Shown: positions 1-6,081, numbered from the stretch's first letter. The stretch is 7,916 nucleotides of DNA from Deltaproteobacteria bacterium RIFOXYD12_FULL_50_9 (GCA_001799225.1 MGTA01000008.1:3992-11907), one strand, 5' to 3'. Program-made: numbers and translations. Notes: generated from the sequence alone by a model not told the origin.

Positions 1-297
1 GTTTAAGCCCATACGCAGAAGATAGGCAGAAGCAAGAATAGCAAGCCCCTGGGGAATACCGATTGCATTAACGATATAAAGAAGCTGAGGCGGCATACCA
101 CCCCAGGTAGAAGCAGATGATACAATTAGGCTGGAAACGTTCAGCACAGAGATCAGGCCGGAGACCACAGTCAAGAGACCATCAAAAGGAAAATATAGAG
201 CAGTTTTCAGGACGTACAACATACCATCAAGAACCCAGCCAAGAAGAGTTTGGATAGTTGTAAAAAAGCCATTGATGAAAGCCATTATGCCGAACAT
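1..297 (-). CDS. pVI-like minor coat protein (DUF2523 type), C-terminus cut by window edge
   Basis: The frame is open for 99 codons from an ATG at 297 to the left edge with no stop. The protein is very hydrophobic, with segments at about residues 5-32, 41-62 and 72-96. It ends in the visible part with the pattern LLYIVNAIGIPQGLAILAS followed by AYLLRMGLN, which resembles the C-terminal part of the DUF2523 family of inovirus minor coat proteins. That family corresponds to pVI of Ff phages, which caps the virion tip together with pIII. It starts 11 bases after the stop of the pIII-like gene, and an AAAGG ribosome binding site overlaps that stop. The pIII then pVI order matches known filamentous phages, where the Zot/pI ATPase comes next. 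A second ATG at codon 5 is possible. The family call is by pattern and context, not by alignment. Confidence 0.8.
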   Translation of the reverse strand, partial: MFGIMAFINGFFTTIQTLLGWVLDGMLYVLKTALYFPFDGLLTVVSGLISVLNVSSLIVSSASTWGGMPPQLLYIVNAIGIPQGLAILASAYLLRMGLN

Positions 298-308
298 TTA
301 AGCAACCT

Positions 309-1700
309 TTACCGTTTAAGGGTAACTACACGAACAGCAATAAACGAAAAACCGGTCAAGATAATGCCGCGCAGAACCACCCACATTCCAAACATATCCG
401 CAAAATCGAAAACATGGGTACCGAAGATCTGACCACCATTAATTGTCATAGTGCTTATGCCGGCACCAGGAACATTGCCGAAAACTGAACCAGGAAGACT
501 AAAAATGGATGAAGATTTTGCAGAATCAATAAACTGTTGCAGGCGTGCGCCAAAATCAACGGTGGGTAAAGTATAGGGGCCAGCAAGAGTAGAAGGTGAA
601 TATGGAATGTCAGCTGCCGCTTCTTTCTCGGCTTCGGCTGCTTTCTCAATTTCAACGGCTTCTGATTTAGCAAGTTCCCCTTGAACCGCTATTTCAGCTT
701 GATCTGCAGCAGCGCGAGCTTGTGAAGCGGCAATTTGTAACGGGATATCAGCCGGATTAGCAGCGGAGGCAGATTCGGCAGCTACAGCGGTCGTTTGAGC
801 AGCCTTCGCAACAGCTTGAGCATGCGCGGCGGAAACTTGCCAGGGAAGAAAAGAAACAGGTTTCGCAATTACAGCTGCAGGATTGCCGAAAATCATTTTA
901 TCTATTTCAGCTTGTGTTTCTGGGGAATGGGCAAAACCAGAAGCAAAGCCAGATGGTGAAATAACAGCAGGAGGAGGATAATCTACCGCCACATTTGATG
1001 TTTGCCGTACTGGATTTGTTAACTGTTGTTGATCCAACAAACACCATGATGGCCCTTTACGAGCGTTCAAGTTCATGTGTGTCGGTCTTCCATTAGCATC
1101 ATACAAAATTTTAATGCCACTTGAACTAATAAGGCCCCAACCTTGAAATTGCGCCTGACACGCTGCATCAGTAGCCAAGGAACCGCCACCATAAGCTCCC
1201 GATATATAAGTTCCAGGATTGACAGACCAAGGAAAACCAGATTGAGCCGCAACAATAGCATCATACGGCAAAGGAGTAAAAGGAGCCGGTGAACTGGCTG
1301 CATTAAAAGCAGATTGTAACAAAGGAAAATCTAAAGGGTGAGCCTGAACCCAATCAAGAACCTTGTTAAAACCAAGCTCAACCTTCGCGGGTACACCATA
1401 AAATGCTTTTTGAGCACCAACACCAAATTCTTTTGCTTGATAAACAGCCCTTGCAATGTTGCCGGAAACAGGATCAATAGACGTATCTAACGCATTATAA
1501 GTTGATCCTTGAGCATATATGATAGAACCTGTCACCAAACCAGCAGAAATAACAGTGCCAACCTCAACCTCTGCTAAGGCAGCAGCAACAGCGGGAATGA
1601 GAGGCCAAATAGCATGAGCAGGACGTAAACCAAGTGACCAGGGCGTAATCTGGATCAAAATCACCATGAAAAAAGCAATCAATGCACGTAATTTACGCAT
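309..1700 (-). CDS. pIII-like adsorption / tip protein, secreted with C-terminal membrane anchor
   Basis: This 463-residue protein has a Sec signal peptide (basic MRKLR, hydrophobic core to about 20, likely cleavage after AHA at residue 30). A second hydrophobic stretch lies at about 31-62. A globular middle has just two cysteines (C181, C220), which could form a disulfide in the periplasm. An Ala/Glu-rich segment at about 289-365 is probably a long helix or coiled coil. A C-terminal transmembrane segment at about 436-458 ends in a short basic tail (TLKR). Signal, ectodomain and C-terminal anchor is the pIII architecture, and its place before the pVI-like gene agrees. In known filamentous phages this protein binds the host receptor and releases the virion from the membrane. 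The start codon lies inside the end of the preceding small gene (22-base overlap), and its ribosome binding site is weak, so coupled translation is likely. The receptor is unknown. Confidence 0.72.
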   Translation of the reverse strand: MRKLRALIAFFMVILIQITPWSLGLRPAHAIWPLIPAVAAALAEVEVGTVISAGLVTGSIIYAQGSTYNALDTSIDPVSGNIARAVYQAKEFGVGAQKAFYGVPAKVELGFNKVLDWVQAHPLDFPLLQSAFNAASSPAPFTPLPYDAIVAAQSGFPWSVNPGTYISGAYGGGSLATDAACQAQFQGWGLISSSGIKILYDANGRPTHMNLNARKGPSWCLLDQQQLTNPVRQTSNVAVDYPPPAVISPSGFASGFAHSPETQAEIDKMIFGNPAAVIAKPVSFLPWQVSAAHAQAVAKAAQTTAVAAESASAANPADIPLQIAASQARAAADQAEIAVQGELAKSEAVEIEKAAEAEKEAAADIPYSPSTLAGPYTLPTVDFGARLQQFIDSAKSSSIFSLPGSVFGNVPGAGISTMTINGGQIFGTHVFDFADMFGMWVVLRGIILTGFSFIAVRVVTLKR

Positions 1701-1798
1701 ATCTGCACCAAATTCTTTACGATCCCAATCACACCGAAGGCCGCGAAAAGCAGCGTCCAGAATGTACGGGTTTTTAGGGAAAGAATATCAAGTTTCAC
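1679..1798 (-). CDS. Small membrane protein, 39 aa, possible minor tip coat protein
   Basis: A GTG start at 1798 has a good ribosome binding site (GAGGG about 9 bases upstream, in the end of the preceding gene). It encodes 39 residues: a short basic N-terminus (VKLDILSLKTR), one hydrophobic segment (TFWTLLFAAFGVIGIVKNLV) and a short tail. The stop falls 22 bases inside the pIII-like gene, so the two are translationally linked. Size and single membrane span fit the pVII/pIX class of inovirus end-cap proteins, but such short sequences carry little family signal, so this is inferred from position. An ATG start is absent, and GTG is chosen because of the ribosome binding site spacing. Confidence 0.55.
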   Translation of the reverse strand: MKLDILSLKTRTFWTLLFAAFGVIGIVKNLVQICVNYVH

Positions 1799-1801
1799 TG
1801 A

Positions 1802-1936
1802 TTAAGCCCTCTTTAGGATCCGCATGATCAGCACGCCGGTAGACAGCAGCAGGGCCAGTCCGACAAACGGAGTGGCCACGGCGGTGAAATCCGATATAAG
1901 CAAAGCGACATCAAAGCCTTCGGGTAAGATCATCAT
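1802..1936 (-). CDS. Small coat-like membrane protein, 44 aa
   Basis: An ATG at 1936 follows the motif AAGGTGGTGAATCT. The 44-residue product has an acidic N-terminal part (E6, D9, D16), a hydrophobic segment at about 20-39 (TPFVGLALLLSTGVLIMRIL) and a basic end (R39, K42, R43). That charge layout is the one of inovirus coat proteins, which are inserted in the inner membrane before assembly around the DNA. It lies 4 bases after the stop of the PPPD-repeat protein and 3 bases before the next GTG start, inside a tightly packed operon. It may be a minor coat or tip protein, since the better major-coat candidates lie upstream next to the terminator. Its ribosome binding site region shares 14 bases with the secretin start region. 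Confidence 0.62.
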   Translation of the reverse strand: MMILPEGFDVALLISDFTAVATPFVGLALLLSTGVLIMRILKRA

Positions 1937-1940
1937 AGAT

Positions 1941-2504
1941 TCACCACCTTGTGCATGAGGCCAGGGCAAAACCAAAACCCGTCAAACCGCCGAGCAGAAA
2001 AGAAATGGCTTTATTAAGATCAATAGGAACATCAGGAGGCGGAACATCAGGAGGCGGATCATCAGGAGGCGGATCATCAGGAGGCGGAGCAATAAAACCA
2101 TTAGGATATTGAGACTGAACAGAACCTAACGCAGGATCATAGGTATGAACAACAGGTTGATTATTTAGAAACTGTAAAAACGTATTATACTCAGATGAAC
2201 GAATACGACCGTCAGAATATGGAAAAAAACGAGTATATGCACCTGTAACCGTATTGTACCAAAATAAATTTGTATCCTGGGAACGAACTACATCGGTAAA
2301 CGCAACATAATCGCCAGCCATAGTGTAAGTAGGAGGATTATTTGCATAATTGAAAGCACTATAATATTGAGTAAAAACAGAACCATTACCAGATGTAATT
2401 ACAGATGGGGTAACAGTAGATATAAAATATTGAATTTCAGCCATTACAGGAGTTGACACAAAACACACCACAACCAAAATAGCTGAAAAAAATATCCGTT
2501 TCAT
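1941..2504 (-). CDS. Secreted protein with Pro-Asp repeat linker and C-terminal membrane anchor, candidate tip protein
   Basis: This 187-residue protein has a clear Sec signal peptide (MKRIFFSAILVVVCFVSTPVMA, cleavage after A22). An aromatic and Asn/Thr-rich domain spans about 23-138, has no cysteine after cleavage, and looks beta-rich. A proline-rich linker of repeated PPPD units lies at about 139-160, and a hydrophobic C-terminal segment at about 165-183. I recognise no family for the N-terminal domain. The arrangement of ectodomain, flexible low-complexity linker and C-terminal anchor mirrors Ff pIII, where the linkers are glycine-rich. It could be a second adsorption protein, or a surface protein of the infected cell. 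The start overlaps the stop of the preceding gene (ATGA) and has an AGGA ribosome binding site. Confidence 0.68.
   Translation of the reverse strand: MKRIFFSAILVVVCFVSTPVMAEIQYFISTVTPSVITSGNGSVFTQYYSAFNYANNPPTYTMAGDYVAFTDVVRSQDTNLFWYNTVTGAYTRFFPYSDGRIRSSEYNTFLQFLNNQPVVHTYDPALGSVQSQYPNGFIAPPPDDPPPDDPPPDVPPPDVPIDLNKAISFLLGGLTGFGFALASCTRW
2031..2090. repeat. Four tandem copies of a 15-bp repeat encoding the PPPD linker
   Basis: The core ATCAGGAGGCGGA recurs four times at exact 15-bp spacing (starts 2031, 2046, 2061, 2076). Only the two joining bases vary (AC, TC, TC, GC). Read on the minus strand, each unit encodes Pro-Pro-Pro-Asp plus one variable residue (V, D or A). The unit length is a multiple of three, so slippage would change linker length without breaking the frame. 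Confidence 0.92.
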
Positions 2505-2620
2505 GCGAGAGTTCCTAAACGACGAATTAGGCTAAAAACAGTGGAAACAATCATCCCACATACCCAGCCAACCATGACCAGGCCAAGGCCCATTCCGTAT
2601 GATGCAATGTCAAATTCCAT
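2501..2620 (-). CDS. Small membrane protein, 39 aa, pVII/pIX-like position
   Basis: An ATG at 2620 begins one base after the stop of the 30-residue gene, and the stop overlaps the next start as ATGA at 2501-2504. The product has an acidic N-terminus (MEFDIASYG), one hydrophobic segment (MGLGLVMVGWVCGMIVSTVF) and a basic end (LIRRLGTLA). No strong ribosome binding site is visible (a GGCGG lies upstream), so expression probably depends on ribosomes coming from the preceding gene. Size, topology and position fit a minor capsid protein of a filamentous phage. The exact role is inferred. Confidence 0.6.
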   Translation of the reverse strand: MEFDIASYGMGLGLVMVGWVCGMIVSTVFSLIRRLGTLA

Positions 2621-2621
2621 A

Positions 2622-2714
2622 TCATCGCCGCCAGTACATGAAAATTATGGTTAAAGAATAAGCTGCAATGTAAGTCGTTAATTTGATGAGGTCAGACAAG
2701 GAGAGGTTCAACAT
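2622..2714 (-). CDS. Very small membrane protein, 30 aa, pVII/pIX-like
   Basis: An ATG at 2714 has a strong AGGAG ribosome binding site at 2724-2728. The 30 residues (MLNLSLSDLIKLTTYIAAYS followed by LTIIFMYWRR) form one hydrophobic helix with a basic C-terminal YWRR. This is the size of Ff pVII and pIX (about 32-33 residues), which have no signal peptide and initiate assembly at the virion end that carries the packaging signal. It is followed after one base by another small membrane protein, recalling the adjacent gVII-gIX pair of Ff phages. The strong ribosome binding site and perfect packing between neighbours argue that it is real. Family membership cannot be shown at this length. Confidence 0.6.
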   Translation of the reverse strand: MLNLSLSDLIKLTTYIAAYSLTIIFMYWRR

Positions 2715-2735
2715 TTGAAAAACTCCTCTTAAGGT

Positions 2736-3083
2736 TTAATAACGAAAATTCTTAAAATGTGTGTCATCATCATCCATTCGATCCAAACTGGAACCTTTGC
2801 TTTTAGTATGTTTGCTTTCTAATCCAGTTTCATAATAAGAAACTTCACGACTAATTGATTGCATAGTAAGTTTGCCATTTACCGTAGGTACGGAAAAACG
2901 ACCTGTAAGTTTTTTGAGTTCAAATTTAGACGCAATCATCGAATCAAGGACGTTCAAAAGAAGATCACCACCCATTGCAATAAACGACAAAAGAACCATG
3001 CCAACTATTGCAGTAGTAAGATCAGTGATCAAACCGCCGGTCAGTTGTGATATAGCTTGAAAAACGATATCTGTTGGATTCAT
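2736..3083 (-). CDS. Inner membrane protein with charged cytoplasmic tail, function unknown
   Basis: This 115-residue protein starts at an ATG with a good ribosome binding site (GAGGTGACCTA before ATG). One long hydrophobic stretch at about 17-48 could span the membrane once or as a hairpin. From about residue 52 the protein is soluble and rich in charge, ending with a KHTKSKGSS patch, a run of four Asp (DDDD) and a basic aromatic end (FKNFRY). I recognise no family. It is the first gene after the coat-gene terminator, so it should be expressed at lower level by read-through. It could be a further minor coat protein or an assembly factor contacting Zot in the inner membrane. The role is not determined. 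Confidence 0.6.
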   Translation of the reverse strand: MNPTDIVFQAISQLTGGLITDLTTAIVGMVLLSFIAMGGDLLLNVLDSMIASKFELKKLTGRFSVPTVNGKLTMQSISREVSYYETGLESKHTKSKGSSLDRMDDDDTHFKNFRY

Positions 3084-3145
3084 TAGGTCACCTCGTTTGC
3101 TTTCGACCAGCTATACAGATAGGACAGACAGCAGAAAGAAAAGGA

Positions 3146-3169
3146 GGTGAGGGGCTTGCGCCCCCCACC
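3146..3169 (-). terminator. Hairpin terminator after coat gene 3183-3317
   Basis: On the minus strand the bases GGTGGGGGGC and GCCCCTCACC form a 10-bp stem (one G-T pair) around a GCAA tetraloop, followed by the T-rich run TCCTTTTCTTTC. It begins 14 bases after the coat gene stop. In Ff phages a rho-independent terminator also follows the major coat gene, giving abundant coat mRNA with limited read-through into the pIII operon. Confidence 0.8.
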
Positions 3170-3182
3170 AGGCAAACCGCGA

Positions 3183-3317
3183 TTATGCGCGGCCCATGCT
3201 TTTCTTGACGTAACGATAGCCAAGGAAAAGCAAGTTGATCCCGATGAAACCAATCAACAAGGTTGAAACGTTACCAGAAAGACCAGTAATATTTGCTGCG
3301 GTGAAAAGAGCATCCAT
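3183..3317 (-). CDS. Probable major coat protein (pVIII-like), 44 aa, no signal peptide
   Basis: An ATG at 3317 has an optimal AGGAGG ribosome binding site 8 bases upstream. The 44 residues have a short N-terminal part with one acid (D2), a hydrophobic helix at about 18-35 (STLLIGFIGINLLFLGYRY) and a basic C-terminus (R35, K38, K39, R43) suited to contact the packaged DNA. Pf3 coat protein is likewise 44 residues and made without a signal peptide. The gene has the best ribosome binding site of the small genes and is followed directly by a strong terminator, as expected for the most abundant virion protein. The gene just upstream (3348-3485) is an alternative or second coat protein. The choice between them rests on context. 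Confidence 0.72.
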   Translation of the reverse strand: MDALFTAANITGLSGNVSTLLIGFIGINLLFLGYRYVKKSMGRA

Positions 3318-3347
3318 AACAAAAACCTCCTGAAAAATTGAATACGA

Positions 3348-3485
3348 TCAGCGCATCAGTACGCGGACCAAAATACCACCACCTACGACAATCAGGACAA
3401 GCGTCATGATCCCGCCTGTTGCGGTCAACATATCTGCTCTTATCCCATCAAACATTGTGGTGGTTACCAATGGTGTCCATTCCAT
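3348..3485 (-). CDS. Second coat-like protein, 45 aa
   Basis: An ATG at 3485 has an AGGAGG ribosome binding site 7 bases upstream. The 45-residue product has an acidic amphipathic N-terminal half (E2, D13, D18) with the stretch FDGIRADMLTATGGIM. A hydrophobic segment follows (TLVLIVVGGGILV), then a basic end (RVLMR). This acidic/hydrophobic/basic layout is characteristic of inovirus major coat proteins, and no signal peptide is present. It lies 30 bases upstream of the other coat-like gene and should share its mRNA, both with strong ribosome binding sites. It may be the major coat protein itself or a co-assembled second subunit. The two proteins show no obvious identity beyond their shared layout. 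Confidence 0.68.
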   Translation of the reverse strand: MEWTPLVTTTMFDGIRADMLTATGGIMTLVLIVVGGGILVRVLMR

Positions 3486-3564
3486 ATGCACACCTCCTCT
3501 TGTTAAAATGGGAACCGCCCGGCCAAAGGCAAGTACCCGGTTACGCCGCCCAGGCGAAAATTAG

Positions 3565-3879
3565 TTACGCAGCGTCATCAAGCCACAGGTCGGGGGTATG
3601 GTTCACCTTCCCAGACTGTGATTTCCAATAACGGCTTTTCACAAAAACAGTTACGTCAATAGACTCTCCAGGCTTGCCAATCTTGCGTTCAGACTTCACG
3701 GCAAAACGAGAAGGAGACGAATATTCATCGACAGACGGCAAGACGATCAAAGTTTCGTGGATGGTGCCGTTTTGACCATCAAACTGGTCAATCCCAGCAA
3801 TCTTACCCTGCAGCCTCATTTTGAGTTCATTCGGGGTCAGTTTGACGACAGGTGTTGCGGGTTTAGGTTCATTACTCAT
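3565..3879 (-). CDS. Putative phage ssDNA-binding protein (gV-like role)
   Basis: This 104-residue soluble protein has no signal or membrane segment. After a proline-rich, disordered-looking N-terminus (about 1-12) it alternates short predicted beta strands with charged and aromatic residues (for example SIDVTVFVKSRYWKSQSGK at about 73-91). It ends in the acidic tail TPDLWLDDAA. Small size, beta pattern, basic aromatic strands and acidic C-terminus fit an OB-fold ssDNA-binding protein of the kind that coats the phage genome before extrusion. The position just before the coat genes matches gene V of filamentous phages. The start has a GAGGTG ribosome binding site 5 bases upstream. Such proteins often also repress translation of phage mRNAs. 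No family was confirmed by alignment. Confidence 0.6.
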   Translation of the reverse strand: MSNEPKPATPVVKLTPNELKMRLQGKIAGIDQFDGQNGTIHETLIVLPSVDEYSSPSRFAVKSERKIGKPGESIDVTVFVKSRYWKSQSGKVNHTPDLWLDDAA

Positions 3880-3907
3880 AGTGTCACCTCGTGATTAAAA
3901 AGTACCC

Positions 3908-5845
3908 TCAGCGGGCAAAAGCAGGAAGCCTATCTTCCCGCGAAATAGTGGAATGAAGACGGTTACGGAGATCGTCCGCCACCGGTTTGTAATTGGCCTG
4001 AAACTGATCCAGGCTGTCCGCATAGACGACATGCGGCGTGATGATTATCAATAATTCTGTCCTGGTTGTTTCTGCGCTATCATATCGAAAGAGCTGGCCA
4101 ACACCGGGCAGGTCGCCAAGAAACGGAACCTTGTTGCCGGTGTTGGTTTTGCCCCTGGAAATCAAACCGCCCAAGATTACCGGTTGACCATCACGGATAG
4201 ACAAGCTGGTTTTGATCTCCCTGGTCTGGATTACTGGGGAGCTGATCGAGCTGGTCTTATTAGCTATGGCGTTCGACACTTGCTGGGTTATATCCAGGCT
4301 CACCATGCCATCATGATGAATTCTTGGCGTAACGGTAAGAATGGTGCCAGTGTCGTTATAGGTAACGGTTTTGTCGGTAGTTGGTTGATCAGTGCCGATC
4401 CGTTCTGTCTGGGTAGTGACGATAGGTACCCGGTCGCCGACTTTGACCAGGGCGGTCTTATTGTTTTGCACAAAAATTTGTGGTGAAGAAAGCAAACTGA
4501 CATCGGTTTGCGACGCCAGGGCATTGACCACCGCCACAGGATCGGCGGCAGTATTGAGCAATGCAAAGGCAAAGCCGCCGGTGGCAGAAGCTGTAACACC
4601 AGAAAAAGAAGTCACCGCGGAGGGTTTGAGCTTTGAACCACCTATCTTTACTTGTCCGTTCTTAATTGCCCATTCAACGCCAAAGCTCAAAGAGTCCCCC
4701 AGGGTAACTTCCGCAACCAGCACATCAATAAGCACCTGGCGCGGCACAGTGTCGAGCTGCTCAAGTACTTTGACGATTCGGGAATGTTCGCTGCCGGTTG
4801 AGCGGATCAACAGAACATTGCCCGAATCATCGGGTATTATAATCGGGGTATTCGGTCGGCCAGAAGTGGCCGGCGGCGGCGGGGTGTAGGAAGAAGGAAC
4901 CGGCGCCGATGATATAGAGTCAGCCCGTGCCTCTGCCGATGAAGGAGGCACCGGCGAAGCGGAAGAGCTGGAATTGTTCGGGATTGACCATGAGGATATA
5001 GAATTTGTGGCGGAATCAGAATACAGCAAAGCGTTAATCAGCTTCGAGAGTTCGGAAGCCAGGCCGCAGCGGACTCGGTATAAATAGATATTTTGCCGAG
5101 CATCGGCAGGGATAGTATCCAGGTCATGAATCCAATCGGAAACTGTATCCAACATTGAGGCATCACGAGCCAGGAGCATTACCGATTGTAATCTGTTCAG
5201 AGATATGACCTGGACGGCTTCACGACCTGGATCAATTGCCGATAATGCCTGTTGCAGTTCGGTAACAAGGGTGCTGGTTGGAGCATTTTTTACGGCTATA
5301 AGTCTTACATGAAGACCGCCCAGGTCATATCGTTTCTTTATGCCGGACACCGGATGGATAACGGAGATAGAACCATCGTGCCGAATATCAAGTCCGTGAA
5401 CCTGCAGGATTTCCCGGAAAGCCGCGAAGAGTTGCAGGCCGGAAAGAGTTTGACTGGTGTGGACTGTGACCGTGCCGGAGACCGCAGGATCAACAACGTA
5501 ATTCACCCCGAGGCTGTCTGTTACCACCTGGATGAAGTCTCGCATTTCAACGGCATCAAAGTCCATGCGGACACCGGCAGCGATATTTTTCGGAGATAAA
5601 AACCTTTTTTCTTTTGGCTCGCTTACAAAACGAACTTCGGTAGTTGTCTCCGGCTGAGAAATTTCTACGCTTACAGACCCAGCTGGACGAGTTGTGGATA
5701 TTGCAGGTGCAGGGGTTAAAGGCAGGCTGTCACGGTGGACTGAAACCATTGGGGCGCAGGATGACAAGAGCAAGGCAATAAGCAAGACTACCGCGCTTCG
5801 CTTGGTGTTCGGTGAATCTATGATTATGAAACTGCCCATAATCAT
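3908..5845 (-). CDS. Phage-encoded secretin, GspD-like outer membrane lipoprotein (pIV role)
   Basis: This 645-residue protein forms the outer membrane channel for virion exit. A signal peptide with lipobox LSSC puts the lipid on C30, so it may reach the outer membrane without a pilotin. An N0/STN-like domain spans about 88-166, N1-like about 177-245, and a further N-type domain about 250-366 that is interrupted by a Ser/Pro-rich insert at about 277-333. The secretin barrel domain runs about 367-608: it opens with PRQVLIDVLVAEV, has SLLSSPQIFVQNNKTALVKV in the middle, and carries the signature VPFLGDLPGVGQLF and TELLIIITPHVV at the end. At 645 residues it is much longer than Ff pIV (about 426) and nearer type II GspD. 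The ATG at 5845 is chosen because GAGGTG lies 5 bases upstream; codon 3 (5839) is also ATG. The start overlaps the upstream stop (ATGA) and sits in a strong hairpin. Confidence 0.93.
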   Translation of the reverse strand: MIMGSFIIIDSPNTKRSAVVLLIALLLSSCAPMVSVHRDSLPLTPAPAISTTRPAGSVSVEISQPETTTEVRFVSEPKEKRFLSPKNIAAGVRMDFDAVEMRDFIQVVTDSLGVNYVVDPAVSGTVTVHTSQTLSGLQLFAAFREILQVHGLDIRHDGSISVIHPVSGIKKRYDLGGLHVRLIAVKNAPTSTLVTELQQALSAIDPGREAVQVISLNRLQSVMLLARDASMLDTVSDWIHDLDTIPADARQNIYLYRVRCGLASELSKLINALLYSDSATNSISSWSIPNNSSSSASPVPPSSAEARADSISSAPVPSSYTPPPPATSGRPNTPIIIPDDSGNVLLIRSTGSEHSRIVKVLEQLDTVPRQVLIDVLVAEVTLGDSLSFGVEWAIKNGQVKIGGSKLKPSAVTSFSGVTASATGGFAFALLNTAADPVAVVNALASQTDVSLLSSPQIFVQNNKTALVKVGDRVPIVTTQTERIGTDQPTTDKTVTYNDTGTILTVTPRIHHDGMVSLDITQQVSNAIANKTSSISSPVIQTREIKTSLSIRDGQPVILGGLISRGKTNTGNKVPFLGDLPGVGQLFRYDSAETTRTELLIIITPHVVYADSLDQFQANYKPVADDLRNRLHSTISREDRLPAFAR

Positions 5846-5854
5846 AGATTCACC
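5811..5854 (-). promoter_or_regulatory. Perfect 18-bp inverted repeat over the secretin start
   Basis: The arms 5811-5828 and 5837-5854 are exact reverse complements, separated by 8 bases. In the secretin mRNA the first arm holds most of the GAGGTG ribosome binding site, the ATG at 5845 and the second ATG at 5839. The paired arm is the coding sequence for residues 6-11. The stop of the preceding gene (5842-5844) lies in the same arm. Base pairing would block initiation unless ribosomes finishing the upstream gene open the stem. Confidence 0.85.
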
Positions 5855-6069
5855 TCTGAAAACTGACGCTGAGATGTACGACCCGAATTACTATAAAAGC
5901 CAGTTGTGCGCTTACGATAACGACCGGCGGCAATAGTAGGATGAATATTCAAGCAGTCAAACGGCTTGAACACAGGGCCACAATAACCAGATAAATTAAC
6001 CAGGATACGGTTGTCAGGAGATCGAACACCAGGCAGATCAAGAAGTGATAGTTGAAAGTTTTTCTTCAT
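5842..6069 (-). CDS. Small protein of unknown function upstream of and coupled to the secretin
   Basis: A 75-codon frame starts at an ATG with GGGTGATTCT before it. The stop TGA overlaps the secretin ATG as ATGA. The product has no signal peptide or clear membrane span, two cysteines (C30, C39) and a strongly basic, Ser/Arg-rich second half (GRYRKRTTGFYSNSGRTSQR). I recognise no family. The start is 12 bases after the preceding stop, consistent with an operon. Its last codons are fixed by the hairpin arm, so its translation may matter mainly for opening the secretin start, like a coupling cistron. The basic tail could also bind nucleic acid. That it is a genuine gene is likely from spacing and ribosome binding site, not from homology. 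Confidence 0.5.
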   Translation of the reverse strand: MKKNFQLSLLDLPGVRSPDNRILVNLSGYCGPVFKPFDCLNIHPTIAAGRYRKRTTGFYSNSGRTSQRQFSEVNL

Positions 6070-6081
6070 AGAATCACCCGT

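Noticed and set aside
250..432. Short plus-strand open frame near the left edge
   Set aside because: It runs antisense across the pIII-like and pVI-like genes and has no ribosome binding site or recognisable content.
3503..3532. Possible promoter for the coat genes on the minus strand (TTGCCT, 18 bases, TTTTAA)
   Set aside because: The match to consensus is weak and the predicted transcript start would fall in the ribosome binding site of the gene at 3485.
4392..4889. Long plus-strand open frame opposite the secretin gene
   Set aside because: It is a shadow of the secretin reading frame, with low-complexity Ser/Thr content and no start signal.
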